Assembly: GCA_963840535.1 (NCBI GenBank)
Contig: CAWIZJ010000021.1
Location: forward strand, 5,898 to 69,897
Direction of reading: 5' to 3'
Length of the DNA stretch: 64,000 nt
DNA from: VAZQ01 sp963840535
Lineage (GTDB): Bacteria > Pseudomonadota > Alphaproteobacteria > Rhizobiales > Xanthobacteraceae
The notes under the pieces: generated by a model
Seen by the model: the letters and a program-made list of their open reading frames with translations, nothing else
What the model was told of the DNA's origin: nothing
The model's database searches: none
In this document: positions 9,571 to 19,010 of the stretch, one piece after another
Numbering within the stretch: the first letter of the stretch is position 1
Layout of the letters: each line of letters opens with the position of its first letter
Translations under genes and position numbers: made by a program

Positions 9571-10986
9571 GTGCGCTACGTCTCGACCAGGGGTGTCGCC
9601 CCGCCCGTCGGCTTTGCCGAGGCCACGCTCGCGGGGCTCGCCCCCGACGGCGGCCTCTACGTGCCCACGTCCTGGCCGCGGCTCGAGACCGCCGACATCG
9701 CCGGGTTTGCCGGGCGGCCCTATGCGGAGGTCGCGGTCGAGGTGATGCGGCCGTTCGTGGGCGATGCCGTTTCCGGGCCCGACCTCGCGCGCATGACGCG
9801 CGAAGCCTATGGCAATTTCCGCCATCCGGCGGTCGCCCCGCTCGTGCAGCTCGGCGTGAGCGATTTCGTGCTCGAGCTGTTTCACGGACCAACGCTGGCG
9901 TTCAAGGACCTGGCCATGCAGCTCATCGGCCGGCTCATGGATCATCTGCTTGCGGCGCGGGGCGAGCACGCCACCGTGGTGGTCGCGACCTCGGGCGACA
10001 CCGGGGGCGCTGCCGTCGAGGCGTTTCGCGGCCGCACCCGTGCCGACGTGTTCGTGCTGTTTCCGGACGGACGCATTTCCGGGGTGCAGCGCCGGATGAT
10101 GACCACGCCGGAGGACGACAATGTCCACGCCCTGACCATCGCGGGAACCTTCGACGACTGCCAGGCGATCGTGAAAGGCCTGTTCAATCACCATGCCTTT
10201 CGTGACCGGGTGCGCCTCGCCGGCGTCAACTCCATCAACTGGGCGCGCATCGTCGCGCAGGTGGTCTACTATTTCACCGCCGCGGTGGCGCTCGGCGCGC
10301 CCCATCGCAAGGTCGCCTTTGCGGTCCCGACCGGCAACTTCGGCGACGTCTATGCCGGCTACGTCGCGCTCCGAATGGGGCTGCCCGTGGAGCGGCTGCT
10401 GATCGCCACCAATGTCAACGACATCCTGACGCGCACCGTCGCGACCGGCGTCTACGATCTGCGCGCGGTGGTGCCGACATCCTCGCCCTCGATGGACATC
10501 CAGGTGGCGTCGAATTTCGAGCGCCTGTTGTTCGATGCCTGCGGCCACGACGGCCGGACGGTGCTGGCCTTGATGGACTCGCTCGCCCAGTCGCGGCAGT
10601 TCGCCCTTCCGACGCCTGCGCTCGAGGACATCCGCGCCGTGTTCTCCGCCGACCGGGCGGACGAGGACGAGACGGCCGCGGCCATCCGCACCGCGCTGCG
10701 CGAGAGCGGGTATCTCATCGACCCGCACACCGCGGTCGGGGTCGCGGTCGCCGAGAAGGACACGCGCGACCGCTCCATTCCCATGGTGGTGCTCGGCACC
10801 GCCCACGCCGCCAAGTTTCCGGAAGCGGTGGAAGCGGCCTGCGGCGTGCGCCCGCGCCTCCCCGAATGGCTCGCCGACCTCGATCGGCGGCCGGAACGCG
10901 TCACTTCGCTTCCGCTCGACCAGATGGCGGTCGAGCGTCACATCCTTTCAACCAGTCGCGCCGCACGTGAAGGAGCCGCCGCATGA
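9571..10986 (+). CDS. thrC: Threonine synthase
   Basis: PLP enzyme converting O-phosphohomoserine to threonine. The 471-residue length and N-terminus MRYVSTRGVAPPVGFAEA match the bacterial/yeast-type family. The PLP lysine lies in GPTLAFKDLAMQ, and SGDTGGAAVEAF and PTGNFGD are cofactor phosphate-binding stretches. Starts with GTG 9571. Frame intact. Its last codons overlap the M16 peptidase start by 4 bases (ATGA), so the two are translationally coupled, a common arrangement in Rhizobiales downstream of the cox genes. Confidence 0.95.
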   Translation: MRYVSTRGVAPPVGFAEATLAGLAPDGGLYVPTSWPRLETADIAGFAGRPYAEVAVEVMRPFVGDAVSGPDLARMTREAYGNFRHPAVAPLVQLGVSDFVLELFHGPTLAFKDLAMQLIGRLMDHLLAARGEHATVVVATSGDTGGAAVEAFRGRTRADVFVLFPDGRISGVQRRMMTTPEDDNVHALTIAGTFDDCQAIVKGLFNHHAFRDRVRLAGVNSINWARIVAQVVYYFTAAVALGAPHRKVAFAVPTGNFGDVYAGYVALRMGLPVERLLIATNVNDILTRTVATGVYDLRAVVPTSSPSMDIQVASNFERLLFDACGHDGRTVLALMDSLAQSRQFALPTPALEDIRAVFSADRADEDETAAAIRTALRESGYLIDPHTAVGVAVAEKDTRDRSIPMVVLGTAHAAKFPEAVEAACGVRPRLPEWLADLDRRPERVTSLPLDQMAVERHILSTSRAAREGAAA

Positions 10987-12254
10987 GCGTCGAAGTCACC
11001 CGTGTTCCCGCCGGTCTCGTCGTCGTCACCGACGCGATGCCGCATCTGGAGACCGCGTCGCTCGGTGTCTGGATCGGCGCCGGGAGCAGGGACGAACGCT
11101 CCGACGAGCACGGCATCTCGCACCTGCTCGAGCACATGGCGTTCAAGGGCACCTCGCGCCGCACGGCGCGCCAGATCGCCGAGGAGATCGAAGCGGTCGG
11201 CGGCGATCTCAACGCGGCGACCTCGATCGAGACGACCTCCTACTATGCACGCGTCCTGCGGGCGGATGTTGCGCTGGCGCTCGACGTCCTGTCCGACATT
11301 CTCACCGATCCCGCGTTCGATCCCGAGGAGCTGCGGCGCGAGCAGAACGTCATCGTCCAGGAGATCGGCGCGGCCGAGGACACCCCCGACGATCTCGTCT
11401 GGGACCGGTTGCAGGAGACCGCCTTCACCGGTCAGCCGATCGGCCGCTCGATTCTGGGCACGCCGGAGACCGTGCGCTCGTTCAACCGCGATCGCCTCGC
11501 CGGCTATCTCGCTCGCCACTATCGTGCGTCGGACATGATCGTCGTGGCCACCGGCGCGGTCGATCATCGGGCCGTGGTGGAGGAGGTCGAGCGCCGGTTC
11601 GTCGGATTGGCCGCGGCGCCGTCGCCGGCACGCGATGCCGCGCGCTTCGTCGGTGGCTCCCACATCGAGGCCCGCGATCTCGAGCAGGTTCACGTGGCGC
11701 TCGCCATGCACGGATTGCCGACCCGCGATCCCGCTCTCTACAGCCTGCAGGTGTTCGCCAGCGCGCTCGGCGGCGGCATGTCGTCGCGCCTCTTCCAGGA
11801 GGTGCGCGAGCAGCGCGGCCTCTGCTACGCGATCTATGCGTTCCACGCGCCTTATTCGGACACCGGAATGTTCGGCCTCTATGCCGGGACCGACGCCGCC
11901 GATCTCGCCGAGTTGATGCGGGTCGTGGTGGGCGAGATCAACGCGGCGGCCGAGACCCTCAGCGAGGCCGAGGTCGCACGAGCCAAGGCGCAGATGAAAG
12001 CCGGCCTGCTGATGGCGCTCGAGAGCTCGAGCGCGCGCGCCGAGCAGCTTGCGCGCCAGATGCTCAGCTGGGGTCGGCCCATTCCGCTCGAAGAGCTGAT
12101 CGGCAAGATCGAGGCCGTGACGGTGGAGAGCGCACGCGCCGCCGGCCGCGCGCTGATCGCGCGCGGGCGCCCGGCGGTTGCCGCGCTCGGTCCCGGCAAC
12201 GGGCTTGAAAGCGCCGCGACGATCGTCGACAGTCTCGCACGGCGGGCAGCATGA
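10983..12254 (+). CDS. M16 family zinc peptidase (mitochondrial processing peptidase-like)
   Basis: A 423-residue inverzincin with HLLEHMAFKGT (HxxEH zinc motif, near residue 50) and the downstream glutamate in NAATSIETTSYYARVL. Resembles the beta subunit of mitochondrial processing peptidase, as is usual in alphaproteobacteria. Probable substrates are small peptides; location cytoplasmic or periplasmic (no signal peptide seen). Coupled to thrC by a 4-base overlap. Confidence 0.9.
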   Translation: MSVEVTRVPAGLVVVTDAMPHLETASLGVWIGAGSRDERSDEHGISHLLEHMAFKGTSRRTARQIAEEIEAVGGDLNAATSIETTSYYARVLRADVALALDVLSDILTDPAFDPEELRREQNVIVQEIGAAEDTPDDLVWDRLQETAFTGQPIGRSILGTPETVRSFNRDRLAGYLARHYRASDMIVVATGAVDHRAVVEEVERRFVGLAAAPSPARDAARFVGGSHIEARDLEQVHVALAMHGLPTRDPALYSLQVFASALGGGMSSRLFQEVREQRGLCYAIYAFHAPYSDTGMFGLYAGTDAADLAELMRVVVGEINAAAETLSEAEVARAKAQMKAGLLMALESSSARAEQLARQMLSWGRPIPLEELIGKIEAVTVESARAAGRALIARGRPAVAALGPGNGLESAATIVDSLARRAA

Positions 12255-12255
12255 A

Positions 12256-12345
12256 GTCAGAGGACGGAAGACGGACGAGCAACGGCGGAAGAGGGGAGAG
12301 CACGCCTTTCCAGTTCCGCCGTCCGCCATCCGTCGTCCGGCAGCC
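12256..12345. repeat. Purine-rich tract with imperfect inverted repeat
   Basis: A GAGGACGGAAGACGGACG run on the left is roughly mirrored by TCCGCCGTCCGCCATCCG on the right, giving a long imperfect hairpin between the M16 peptidase and acetyltransferase genes. It may fold in the mRNA; no known element was recognised. Confidence 0.4.
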
Positions 12346-12351
12346 GCGGAC

Positions 12352-12934
12352 ATGGCCTTCTTTCGTGCCGTCAGCGTGACGGAACTCCTCGCCCGCGATC
12401 GCGGGCGAGGGTGTCGTGCTGCGGGCGCCGCAAATGTCCGACTTTGCCGAATGGAGCGCCCTGCGCGAATCCAGCCGCGACTTCCTTTCGCCATGGGAGC
12501 CGACCTGGCCCGCCGACGATCTCACCCGCGCGTCGTTTCGCCGGCGGATCAAGCGGTATTCGGAGGACCAGCGCAGCGATCTCGCCTATGCGTTCTTCGT
12601 GTTCCGCAAGCACGACGATGTACTGGTCGGCGGCCTCACCCTTGCCAACGTGCGACGCGGCTGCGCCCAGGCGGGCAGCCTCGGCTACTGGATGGGCGCT
12701 CCGTACGCGCGCCAGGGCATGATGACGGCCGCGGTGAAGGCGGTCGTTCCCTTCGCGTTCGGAACGCTGAAGCTGCACAGGGTCGAAGCCGCCTGCATCC
12801 CCGCCAATGTCGCTTCCATTCGGCTGCTCGATAAGACTGGTTTCAAGCGCGAGGGCTTTGCACGCCAATATCTCTGCATCGACGGGGTGTGGCAGGACCA
12901 TTTCCTGTTCGCGCGCCTCGCGGAGGATCCGTGA
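12352..12934 (+). CDS. GNAT acetyltransferase, RimJ/RimL type, one frameshift
   Basis: GCN5-related N-acetyltransferase of about 193 residues. Visible motifs are LGYWMGAPYARQGMMTAAV (acetyl-CoA pyrophosphate loop) and IPANVASIRLLDKTGF (motif B), characteristic of the RimJ/L branch acting on protein N-termini. The N-terminus MAFFRAVSVTELLARDRG lies in another frame; removing one G from GGG 12403-12405 joins it to VVLRAPQMSDF. If that G is real, translation could only start at an internal codon near 12416. The substrate is unknown. Confidence 0.85.
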
Positions 12935-12967
12935 GGGGCTCGCCGACTGCCCACCCGCAGCTACCCC

Positions 12968-13009
12968 CCGATGGACTGCAGCCGATGGACTGTAGCCGAT
13001 GGACTTGGG
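12968..13009. repeat. Three 14-bp tandem repeats
   Basis: Three consecutive copies of a unit beginning CCGATGGACT (copies at 12968, 12982 and 12996, with small differences at the end of each). They lie between the acetyltransferase stop and the lipoprotein start. Function unknown; such short arrays can vary in copy number. Confidence 0.7.
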
Positions 13010-13072
13010 TCGCTGCGGTTCGGCTGGTATAAGCCGGCAGGGGGGCGTTCGACGAACAGTCGAGTAGCTGCA

Positions 13073-13741
13073 ATGGGTCCGGGACACGACGAGGGACGGG
13101 ACCGCCGCCGCGCGGCGGCGGTGATCGCGGTGGGCATGATCCTCTCCGGCTGCTCGACCGGCGTCGGATCGTCGGATGGCTGGTTCAGCAGCCGTGTCAC
13201 CGGCATGTTCGCCGGCGCAACCGCCGGGGTGACCCAGCCCGCCTCGCCGACGCCGTCGGCGCCGAACGTCGAGTGTCCGGGCGTCGACATCCGGCCCGGC
13301 GCATCGACCTTGAACATCGCCGCCAAGGCCGGGCAGGCGACCGCCGGCGACTTGCGCTACCAGGTCTCGTTCGGCCAGACCGCCCGCGAGTGCACGGTCG
13401 CGGGCGGGACGATGTCGATCAAGGTCGGTGTCCAGGGGCGCATCATTCTCGGCCCCATGGGCGGGCCCGGCATCGTCGACGTTCCGCTGCGCTATGCGGT
13501 CGTTCGCGAGGGCCCGCAGCCCAAGACCATCGCCACCAAGTTCAAGCGGATACCGGTGACGGTCGTGGCGGACCAGACCCACGTGCAGTTCCTCGATGTC
13601 GAGGAGGGCATCGCCTTTCCGCTGCCGCCGGGCTCCGAGATCGACGCCTACGTGATCTATGTCGGCTTCGACGACATCGGCGACAAGAACGAGAAGAAGC
13701 CGGCGAAGTCCACGCGCAAGCCGACGCAGCGTCAGCAGTAG
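13073..13741 (+). CDS. Outer-membrane or periplasmic lipoprotein of unknown function
   Basis: Start ATG 13073 gives a signal peptide with the lipobox LSGC after a basic stretch and AAAVIAVGM, so the mature protein is predicted to be lipid-anchored at the cysteine near residue 30. The 222-residue product contains a folded-looking middle (LRYQVSFGQTARECTV, GQPKTIATKFKRIPV) and a basic tail KKPAKSTRKPTQRQQ. I do not recognise the family. It is followed by the convergent F0 operon. Confidence 0.8.
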   Translation: MGPGHDEGRDRRRAAAVIAVGMILSGCSTGVGSSDGWFSSRVTGMFAGATAGVTQPASPTPSAPNVECPGVDIRPGASTLNIAAKAGQATAGDLRYQVSFGQTARECTVAGGTMSIKVGVQGRIILGPMGGPGIVDVPLRYAVVREGPQPKTIATKFKRIPVTVVADQTHVQFLDVEEGIAFPLPPGSEIDAYVIYVGFDDIGDKNEKKPAKSTRKPTQRQQ

Positions 13742-13840
13742 AGCGGATTCCAGGTAGGTTGCTCCACCGTCGTGCGCGCGCCTGTCGCGCGATCATCCGG
13801 CAGTGCGCCACAGGCGCACGGCACGCAGCGCGCCCTCCGA

Positions 13841-14323
13841 TCAGTTGATCTTGTCCTTGACGTCCGCGATGCCTTTCGCGATGAGCGCATCGGCGAGCTT
13901 GCCCTTGACCGAGCGGGTGAGAATCGTCCCGGCTGCGGCTGCGGCGGCCTCCGCTGCCGCGGCGCGCACGTCGGAGAGCGCCTGCGCCTCCGCCTGCGCA
14001 ATCCTGCTTTCCGCCATCTTCGTGCGCCGGGCGACGAATTCCTCCATCTTGCCCTCGGCTTCGGCGGTGAGGCGCCCGGCCTCGGCCTCGGCGGCGGCGA
14101 CGATCGCCTGCCCCTCGCGCTCGGCCTCGTGCTGCTTGTGCCGGTACTGCTCGAGCAGGGCGGCGGCCTCGGCCTTGAGCCGGCGGGCCTCGTCGAGCTC
14201 TGCCATGACGCGCTCGCGGCGCTCGTCGATGTGCTTGAGCATCAGCTTGTGCACCCCGAAATAGCCGAGCACGCCCAGGAAGACGACGAAGGCTACGGCG
14301 ACCCAGAACTCGGCTTCGAACAT
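13841..14323 (-). CDS. atpF: ATP synthase F0 subunit b
   Basis: A 160-residue peripheral-stalk protein with one N-terminal helix (FWVAVAFVVFLGVLGYFGV) and a long charged alanine-rich coiled coil ending KGIADVKDKIN. It is the last gene of the F0 operon, 8 bases after the paralogous b' gene. Two different b-type subunits form the stalk heterodimer in photosynthetic and many other alphaproteobacteria. Confidence 0.93.
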   Translation of the reverse strand: MFEAEFWVAVAFVVFLGVLGYFGVHKLMLKHIDERRERVMAELDEARRLKAEAAALLEQYRHKQHEAEREGQAIVAAAEAEAGRLTAEAEGKMEEFVARRTKMAESRIAQAEAQALSDVRAAAAEAAAAAAGTILTRSVKGKLADALIAKGIADVKDKIN

Positions 14324-14331
14324 GGGGCTCC

Positions 14332-14889
14332 TCAGCGCTCCAGCGCCTTGCCGACGGCATCGGCGACTTCGTGGCTCGTGGGCACCGCACCGGTCAGCCG
14401 TTCCACGATGGCGGCCGCCGCTTCGCTCGCAATGCCGCGCACGTTCGCCATGGCCGCCGCGCGGGTCGCCGCGATGGTCTTCTCGGCTTCGGCGATGCGG
14501 GCATTGAGACCGGCATCGACCTCCTTGCGGCGAGCCGCGGCGGCGGCCGCCGCCCGCTCGCGCGTCTCGGCCGCGAGTGCGATGGCGCGCGCGCGCGCCT
14601 CCGCCAGCGCGCGCTCGTGGGCCGCGATGGCGGCGTCGGATTCGCCCTTGAGACGCTGCGCCTGCGCCAGATCGTCGTCGATGTGACGGCGGCGATCCTC
14701 GAGGATCGAGCCGATGCGCGGCAGCGCCACCCGCGACATCAGCAGGTAGAGCACCACGAAGGTCAGCGCCAGCCAGAACAGCTGCGACGGGAAGCTCTGC
14801 GCGTCGAACGGCGGAAACCCGCGGCCGTGCTCGCTCGCGGGAATGTGCTCGGTCGACGTGATGGGCGTCGCGCCCTTTTTTTCCGCCAT
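14332..14889 (-). CDS. atpG: ATP synthase F0 subunit b'
   Basis: The second b-type subunit, 185 residues, with a longer polar lead, one helix (LFWLALTFVVLYLLMSRVAL) followed by PRIGSILEDRR and a coiled coil. ATG 14889 is chosen over the upstream TTG. The symbol atpG is used for b' in this group, though it also names the gamma subunit elsewhere; atpF2 is an alternative. Confidence 0.92.
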   Translation of the reverse strand: MAEKKGATPITSTEHIPASEHGRGFPPFDAQSFPSQLFWLALTFVVLYLLMSRVALPRIGSILEDRRRHIDDDLAQAQRLKGESDAAIAAHERALAEARARAIALAAETRERAAAAAAARRKEVDAGLNARIAEAEKTIAATRAAAMANVRGIASEAAAAIVERLTGAVPTSHEVADAVGKALER

Positions 14890-14978
14890 CGCCAACTCCG
14901 AACCTCACACGGGCGGCACTTCTCCGCCGTGCTCGGGCTCGATAAATCGGACACTACTCTAAGTCGACCGGAATGGCT

Positions 14979-15206
14979 CTAGAGGGCGAACAGCAGCAAC
15001 AATGCGATCAGCAGCGAGAAGATGCCGAGCGCCTCGGTCACCGCGAAGCCGAAGATGAGGTTGCCGAACTGCCCCTGCGCAGCCGACGGATTGCGCAGCG
15101 CGGCCGCGAGATAATGGCCGAAGATGGTGCCGACCCCGACGCCGGCCCCGCCCATGCCGATGCAGGCGATGCCGGCGCCGATCATTTTTGCGGCTTGAGG
15201 ATCCAT
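14979..15206 (-). CDS. atpE: ATP synthase F0 subunit c
   Basis: A 75-residue hairpin proteolipid forming the rotor ring. Helix 1 carries the glycine-rich GGAGVGVGTIFGHYL, the polar loop is RNP, and the proton-binding carboxylate is the Glu in FGFAVTEALGIF. Frame intact; between atpB and atpF'. Confidence 0.97.
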   Translation of the reverse strand: MDPQAAKMIGAGIACIGMGGAGVGVGTIFGHYLAAALRNPSAAQGQFGNLIFGFAVTEALGIFSLLIALLLLFAL

Positions 15207-15236
15207 GTGGGAGCTCCTTCTCGAGGTTTATGGGCG

Positions 15237-15983
15237 TCAATGACCCGGGTGAATCGCATCGTTGAGATAGATGCAGGTGAGGATCGCGAACACGTAGGCC
15301 TGCAGGAAGGCCACCAGCAGCTCGAGCGCAGTGAGCGCGACGGTGAGGCCGAGCGGCAGGATGGCGCCGAGCCAGCCGAGGAAGCCGAGCGCGCCCAGCA
15401 TGGTCACGAACCCGCCGAACACCTTGAGGGTGATGTGACCGGCCAGCATGTTGGCGAACAGGCGCACGCTGTGGGAGACCGGGCGCGACAGGAACGACAG
15501 CACCTCGATGAAGGTCACCAGGGGGAGGATGTAGATCGGAATGCCGCTCGGCACGAACAGCCTGAAAAAGCGCAACCCGTTCTTCCAGAAGCCGTAGATG
15601 ACGACCGTCAGGAAGACGAGGAGCGCGAGCGATACCGTGATGATGATGTGGCTGGTGACGGTGAAGGTGTACGGAATGATCCCGATCACGTTCAGGACCA
15701 GGATGAACATGAACAGCGAGAATACCAGCGGGAAGAACTTCATGCCCTCCGCGCCGGCGGTGCTGCGCAGGGTGTTCGCCACGAACTCGTAGGAGAGCTC
15801 GGCGACCGCCTGCAGCCGGCCCGGCACCACGGCGCGCGAGCGGGTGGCTCCGAGCATCAGCGCGAGGATCACGCCCAGCGCGATCAGCATGAACAGCGCC
15901 GAGTTCGTGAATGCGATCTCGTACGCACCGAGGCGGACGATCGGGAAGAAGCTCTTGATCTCGAACTGGTGAATCGGATCCAT
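15237..15983 (-). CDS. atpB: ATP synthase F0 subunit a
   Basis: A 248-residue stator protein with the proton half-channels. The essential arginine is in SHSVRLFANMLAGH; the last helices contain ALELLVAFLQAYVFAIL. The start MDPIHQFEIKSFFP is typical of Rhizobiales. Frame intact; 30 bases separate it from atpE. Confidence 0.97.
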   Translation of the reverse strand: MDPIHQFEIKSFFPIVRLGAYEIAFTNSALFMLIALGVILALMLGATRSRAVVPGRLQAVAELSYEFVANTLRSTAGAEGMKFFPLVFSLFMFILVLNVIGIIPYTFTVTSHIIITVSLALLVFLTVVIYGFWKNGLRFFRLFVPSGIPIYILPLVTFIEVLSFLSRPVSHSVRLFANMLAGHITLKVFGGFVTMLGALGFLGWLGAILPLGLTVALTALELLVAFLQAYVFAILTCIYLNDAIHPGH

Positions 15984-16034
15984 GACCGGATCAGGCCCAT
16001 CCTCGCAGCCCCGCTTCGGACGAGGCCGCTCTCC

Positions 16035-16415
16035 TCATCGCTGTGAATCGGGCGGGCCCATGCGATTGGCCGGAACCACCCCCGCTGCCCGCATCACGTT
16101 GAGAACTCCCGCAGTGAATCCGAGCAGCAGAAACACGATCATTCCCCACGGCGAGATCCCGAGCCAGAGGTCGAGCAGCCAGCCGATCCCCGCACCGAGC
16201 AGGACCGCGGCCACGAGCTCGGTCGACAACCGAAAGCCGCGGGCGAGGGCCGAGGGATCGGTGGTCTGACGTCGATCCGGGTTACTGTCGGAGGGACGGT
16301 CCGAGCGGACTTCGCCGAGCCGTTCGCCGAGATGCTTGAGCCGCGCCGAGAGCGCAGCCTCGTCGGGCGACGGTCGTTCGCGATCACCGTTTCTTTCGCG
16401 CGCGTCGTCGGCCAT
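16035..16415 (-). CDS. atpI: ATP synthase protein I
   Basis: Small membrane protein heading the F0 operon, 126 residues: an acidic/basic lead (MADDARERNGDRERPSPDE) and two helices (LVAAVLLGAGIGWLLDLWLG, MIVFLLLGFTAGVLNVMRA). AtpI aids c-ring assembly or Mg uptake. ATG 16415 is chosen; the frame stays open further upstream but without family-like sequence. Confidence 0.88.
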   Translation of the reverse strand: MADDARERNGDRERPSPDEAALSARLKHLGERLGEVRSDRPSDSNPDRRQTTDPSALARGFRLSTELVAAVLLGAGIGWLLDLWLGISPWGMIVFLLLGFTAGVLNVMRAAGVVPANRMGPPDSQR

Positions 16416-16851
16416 GCTTTCGACACCCGCGACCGTAGAAGCGAGATCGCAACGCTGCCGCCGCCCCGAGGCCGCGCGGACGATACTGACTGGGTTGTCC
16501 CGAGTCAAGAATCGGTGCAGATGCGGGAAGTTACTGGAAACATGGAGAAATACGATGATGCGCGGGTGCCGGCAGGCAGCCCGTTGCAGGTCCTTGCGGC
16601 CGGGCCGAGATGCGCGACTGAGGGCGAGAATGTCGCGCTCGAGACGGGCGATGCGATCGCAGCAAGGTGGTCATCGCCGAAAAGGCCGCCTGTCGAGATG
16701 ATCGCGGCGCTGCAGAAGGATATCTTGAACAGGACGTGAAGCTGGTCAGGTCGAGCGACGGCGGGCGCCCCTGCGACCGGCAAGCTGTGCTATGGTGACG
16801 CTGCGGTGATGCGCGGCCCGAGCGGCCGGACATCGAGCGGAGACGACGCGG
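16416..16851. other. Divergent intergenic region between atpI and the response regulator
   Basis: 436 bases with divergently transcribed flanks, expected to hold the F0 operon promoter. A 65-codon frame (MEKYDDARVPAG, 16543 onward, plus strand) has no good ribosome site and no recognisable domain, so it is not called as a gene. No clear promoter seen. Confidence 0.45.
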
Positions 16852-17523
16852 GTGGGCAAATCGACACGTCTGGTCATTGCGGACGACCATCCGCTGTTTC
16901 GCGGCGCCTTGCGCGAGGCGGTCGCCGGACTGTTCGAGGACGTCGATATTTCCGAGGCCGGCTCGTTCGACGATGTCGCGCGCATTCTCGAGCGCGGTGG
17001 CGAGGTCGATCTCATTCTGCTCGACCTCACCATGCCCGGCGTGCGCGGCTTCTCCGGCCTCATGTATCTGCGCGCGCAATATCCGAGCGTGCCGATCGTC
17101 GTGGTCTCGGCCAATGACGACCCCGCCGTCATTCGCCGCTGCATGGATTTCGGTGCTTCCGGCTTCATTCCCAAGACGCTCGGGATCGAGGCCATCCGCG
17201 GCGCGATCGCGCGCATATTCGAGGGCGGCATCTGGACGCCCCCCGATGCCGACCTCGGGGCCGGCTCCGATGCCGGGACCGCCGCCCTGATGGCGCGGCT
17301 CGCGTCGTTGACCCCGCAACAGGTGCGCGTGCTGATGATGCTGTCGGAGGGCCTGCTCAACAAGCAGATCGCATACGAGCTCGGCGTCTCCGAAGCGACC
17401 ATCAAGGCGCACGTCTCGGCGATCCTGCAGAAGCTCGGGGTCGAGAGCCGGACCCAGGCGGTGATCGCCGCCTCCAAGATCGAGCTCGGCCAGTGGCCGC
17501 AGTCGCCCCCCACCACGCATTGA
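16852..17523 (+). CDS. NarL/FixJ-family response regulator
   Basis: Receiver domain (residues 1-125) with ADDHPLFR acidic pocket, phospho-acceptor Asp in LILLDLTMPG and the conserved Lys in FIPKTLG, then a LuxR-type HTH (LTPQQVRVLMMLSEGLLNKQIAYELGVSEATIKAHVSAIL). A two-component transcription factor of 223 residues starting at GTG 16852. No cognate kinase is adjacent, so its input is unknown. It may be an orphan regulator. Confidence 0.9.
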   Translation: MGKSTRLVIADDHPLFRGALREAVAGLFEDVDISEAGSFDDVARILERGGEVDLILLDLTMPGVRGFSGLMYLRAQYPSVPIVVVSANDDPAVIRRCMDFGASGFIPKTLGIEAIRGAIARIFEGGIWTPPDADLGAGSDAGTAALMARLASLTPQQVRVLMMLSEGLLNKQIAYELGVSEATIKAHVSAILQKLGVESRTQAVIAASKIELGQWPQSPPTTH

Positions 17524-17723
17524 CGCGGGCGTTCCGGCTGCGGCCGAAGACGGGCCGCAGCGCAGTCCAGCCTGCGCGACTGCGGCGTCACAGCGCTGCG
17601 CTGAAACTGCTTGGGGCGAGCCTTGGGCATCGGACTGAATTGGCGTAGTATGATGCCTACAGGGGTCGTGACGGGTGCCGCGCTGGCGGAGACTCGAATG
17701 CGGCCCTGCGCAAGGGAGGTTTC

Positions 17724-18956
17724 ATGTCATACAGATCGAAAGTGCTCGTCGGATTATCGCTGTCGTTTGCGTTGTCGTCCGGCGCGCTCGCGCAGGCCAA
17801 CCTCAAGATCGGCGCGCCGCAGCCGATGACGGGGCCGGATGCCCCCTTCGGCGACAAGTTCCAGAAGGCCTATTCGATGGCCGTGGACGAGATCAACGCC
17901 AAGGGCGGCGTGAATGGCCGCAAGATCGAGGTCATCATCGAGGATCACCAGGCGAAGAATCCGCTGGCGGCGACTGTTACCGAGAAGCTGATCACCCAGT
18001 CGCAGGTCCTGGTGCTCACCGGCGGACGCGCTTCCGGCCAGGCCGTCGAGGTCGCCTCGGTCGCGCAGCGTCTGAAGACGCCCTACATGGTCGACCATCC
18101 CTCCGCCGATATCGTCACCTCCAAGGGCTTCGAGTGGGTGTTCCGCAACAATCCCACCGGGTCGATCTATCCGGAGGCCTTCAACAAGTTCATCGTCGAG
18201 GTTTCGGGTGCGCTGCCGAGGTCGGCGGCGGTCATCTACGACAACACGGTATTCGGCAAGACCATCGCGAACTCGGCGCTGACGTTTCTCAAGTCCAAGA
18301 ACGTGCCCATCGTCAATGACGAGGCCTATTCGGTCAACACGCTCGACTTCAAGCCGATCATGACCAAGGTGAAGTCCGGCAATCCGGATTTCGTGCTCCT
18401 GGTCGCGGTCTCGACCACGGATGCCATCCTGATGACGCGGCATGCCAAGGAAATGGGCGTCACCCCGCGCGCGTTCGTCGGCTTCGGCGGCGGCTTCGGC
18501 GTGGTCGATTTCGCCAAGCAGCTCGGGCCGCTGTCGGAGAACGTGTTCTCCTCCGCCGCCTGGTCGGGCAATCCGAACGATCCGGCGACCAAGGAGTTCT
18601 ACAACAAGTTCAAGACCAAGCACGGGTTCCTGCCGAAGGAGCACGAGGTCGAGGGTTACGCGGCGATCTACATCATCGCCGATGCGCTCGGCCGTGCGAA
18701 GCTATCCGGCAATCTCGAGGCCGACCGCGACGCCGTGCGCCAGGCGCTGCTGGGGACCGACATGACCACCGTGTTCGGCAAGATCAAGTTCGGCAACTGG
18801 GAAGGCCCGCTCGGCGACAAGTACACCAACCAGAACATCCACTCGCGCGAGCATTCCGTGCTGGCGCAGTGGCGCAAGGGTGAGCTGCTCAACGTCTGGC
18901 CGAAGTCGAACGCCGAAACGGAATACGTCTTCCCCGACAACGCACTCGTGCGCTGA
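17724..18956 (+). CDS. Branched-chain amino-acid type ABC transporter, substrate-binding protein
   Basis: Periplasmic binding protein of 410 residues (Peripla_BP_6, LivK-like) with a signal peptide (LVGLSLSFALSSGALAQA) and LKIGAPQPMTGPDAPFGDKFQKAY, the usual N-terminal fold start, and GGVNGRKIEVIIEDHQAKN. It heads the five-gene transporter locus. Ligand cannot be told; relatives bind branched-chain amino acids, amides or aromatic acids. Confidence 0.9.
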   Translation: MSYRSKVLVGLSLSFALSSGALAQANLKIGAPQPMTGPDAPFGDKFQKAYSMAVDEINAKGGVNGRKIEVIIEDHQAKNPLAATVTEKLITQSQVLVLTGGRASGQAVEVASVAQRLKTPYMVDHPSADIVTSKGFEWVFRNNPTGSIYPEAFNKFIVEVSGALPRSAAVIYDNTVFGKTIANSALTFLKSKNVPIVNDEAYSVNTLDFKPIMTKVKSGNPDFVLLVAVSTTDAILMTRHAKEMGVTPRAFVGFGGGFGVVDFAKQLGPLSENVFSSAAWSGNPNDPATKEFYNKFKTKHGFLPKEHEVEGYAAIYIIADALGRAKLSGNLEADRDAVRQALLGTDMTTVFGKIKFGNWEGPLGDKYTNQNIHSREHSVLAQWRKGELLNVWPKSNAETEYVFPDNALVR

Positions 18957-18969
18957 CCGTACTGCCCGT

Positions 18970-18993
18970 CCCCGCCCGCGCTCGCGGGCGGGG
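18970..18993 (+). terminator. Strong GC stem-loop between binding-protein gene and livH
   Basis: Perfect 11-base arms CCCCGCCCGCG and CGCGGGCGGGG with almost no loop, 14 bases after the binding-protein stop. No T run follows, so it probably acts as an mRNA-stabilising or partial termination element that lets the periplasmic protein be made in excess over the membrane components. It could also be one of the dispersed GC palindromes. Confidence 0.55.
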
Positions 18994-19010
18994 ATCTCCC
19001 AGAGTCAGGC

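Noticed and set aside
16543..16740. Possible small gene upstream of the response regulator
   Set aside because: No ribosome-binding site at a sensible distance, no recognisable domain, and ordinary chance length for this base composition.
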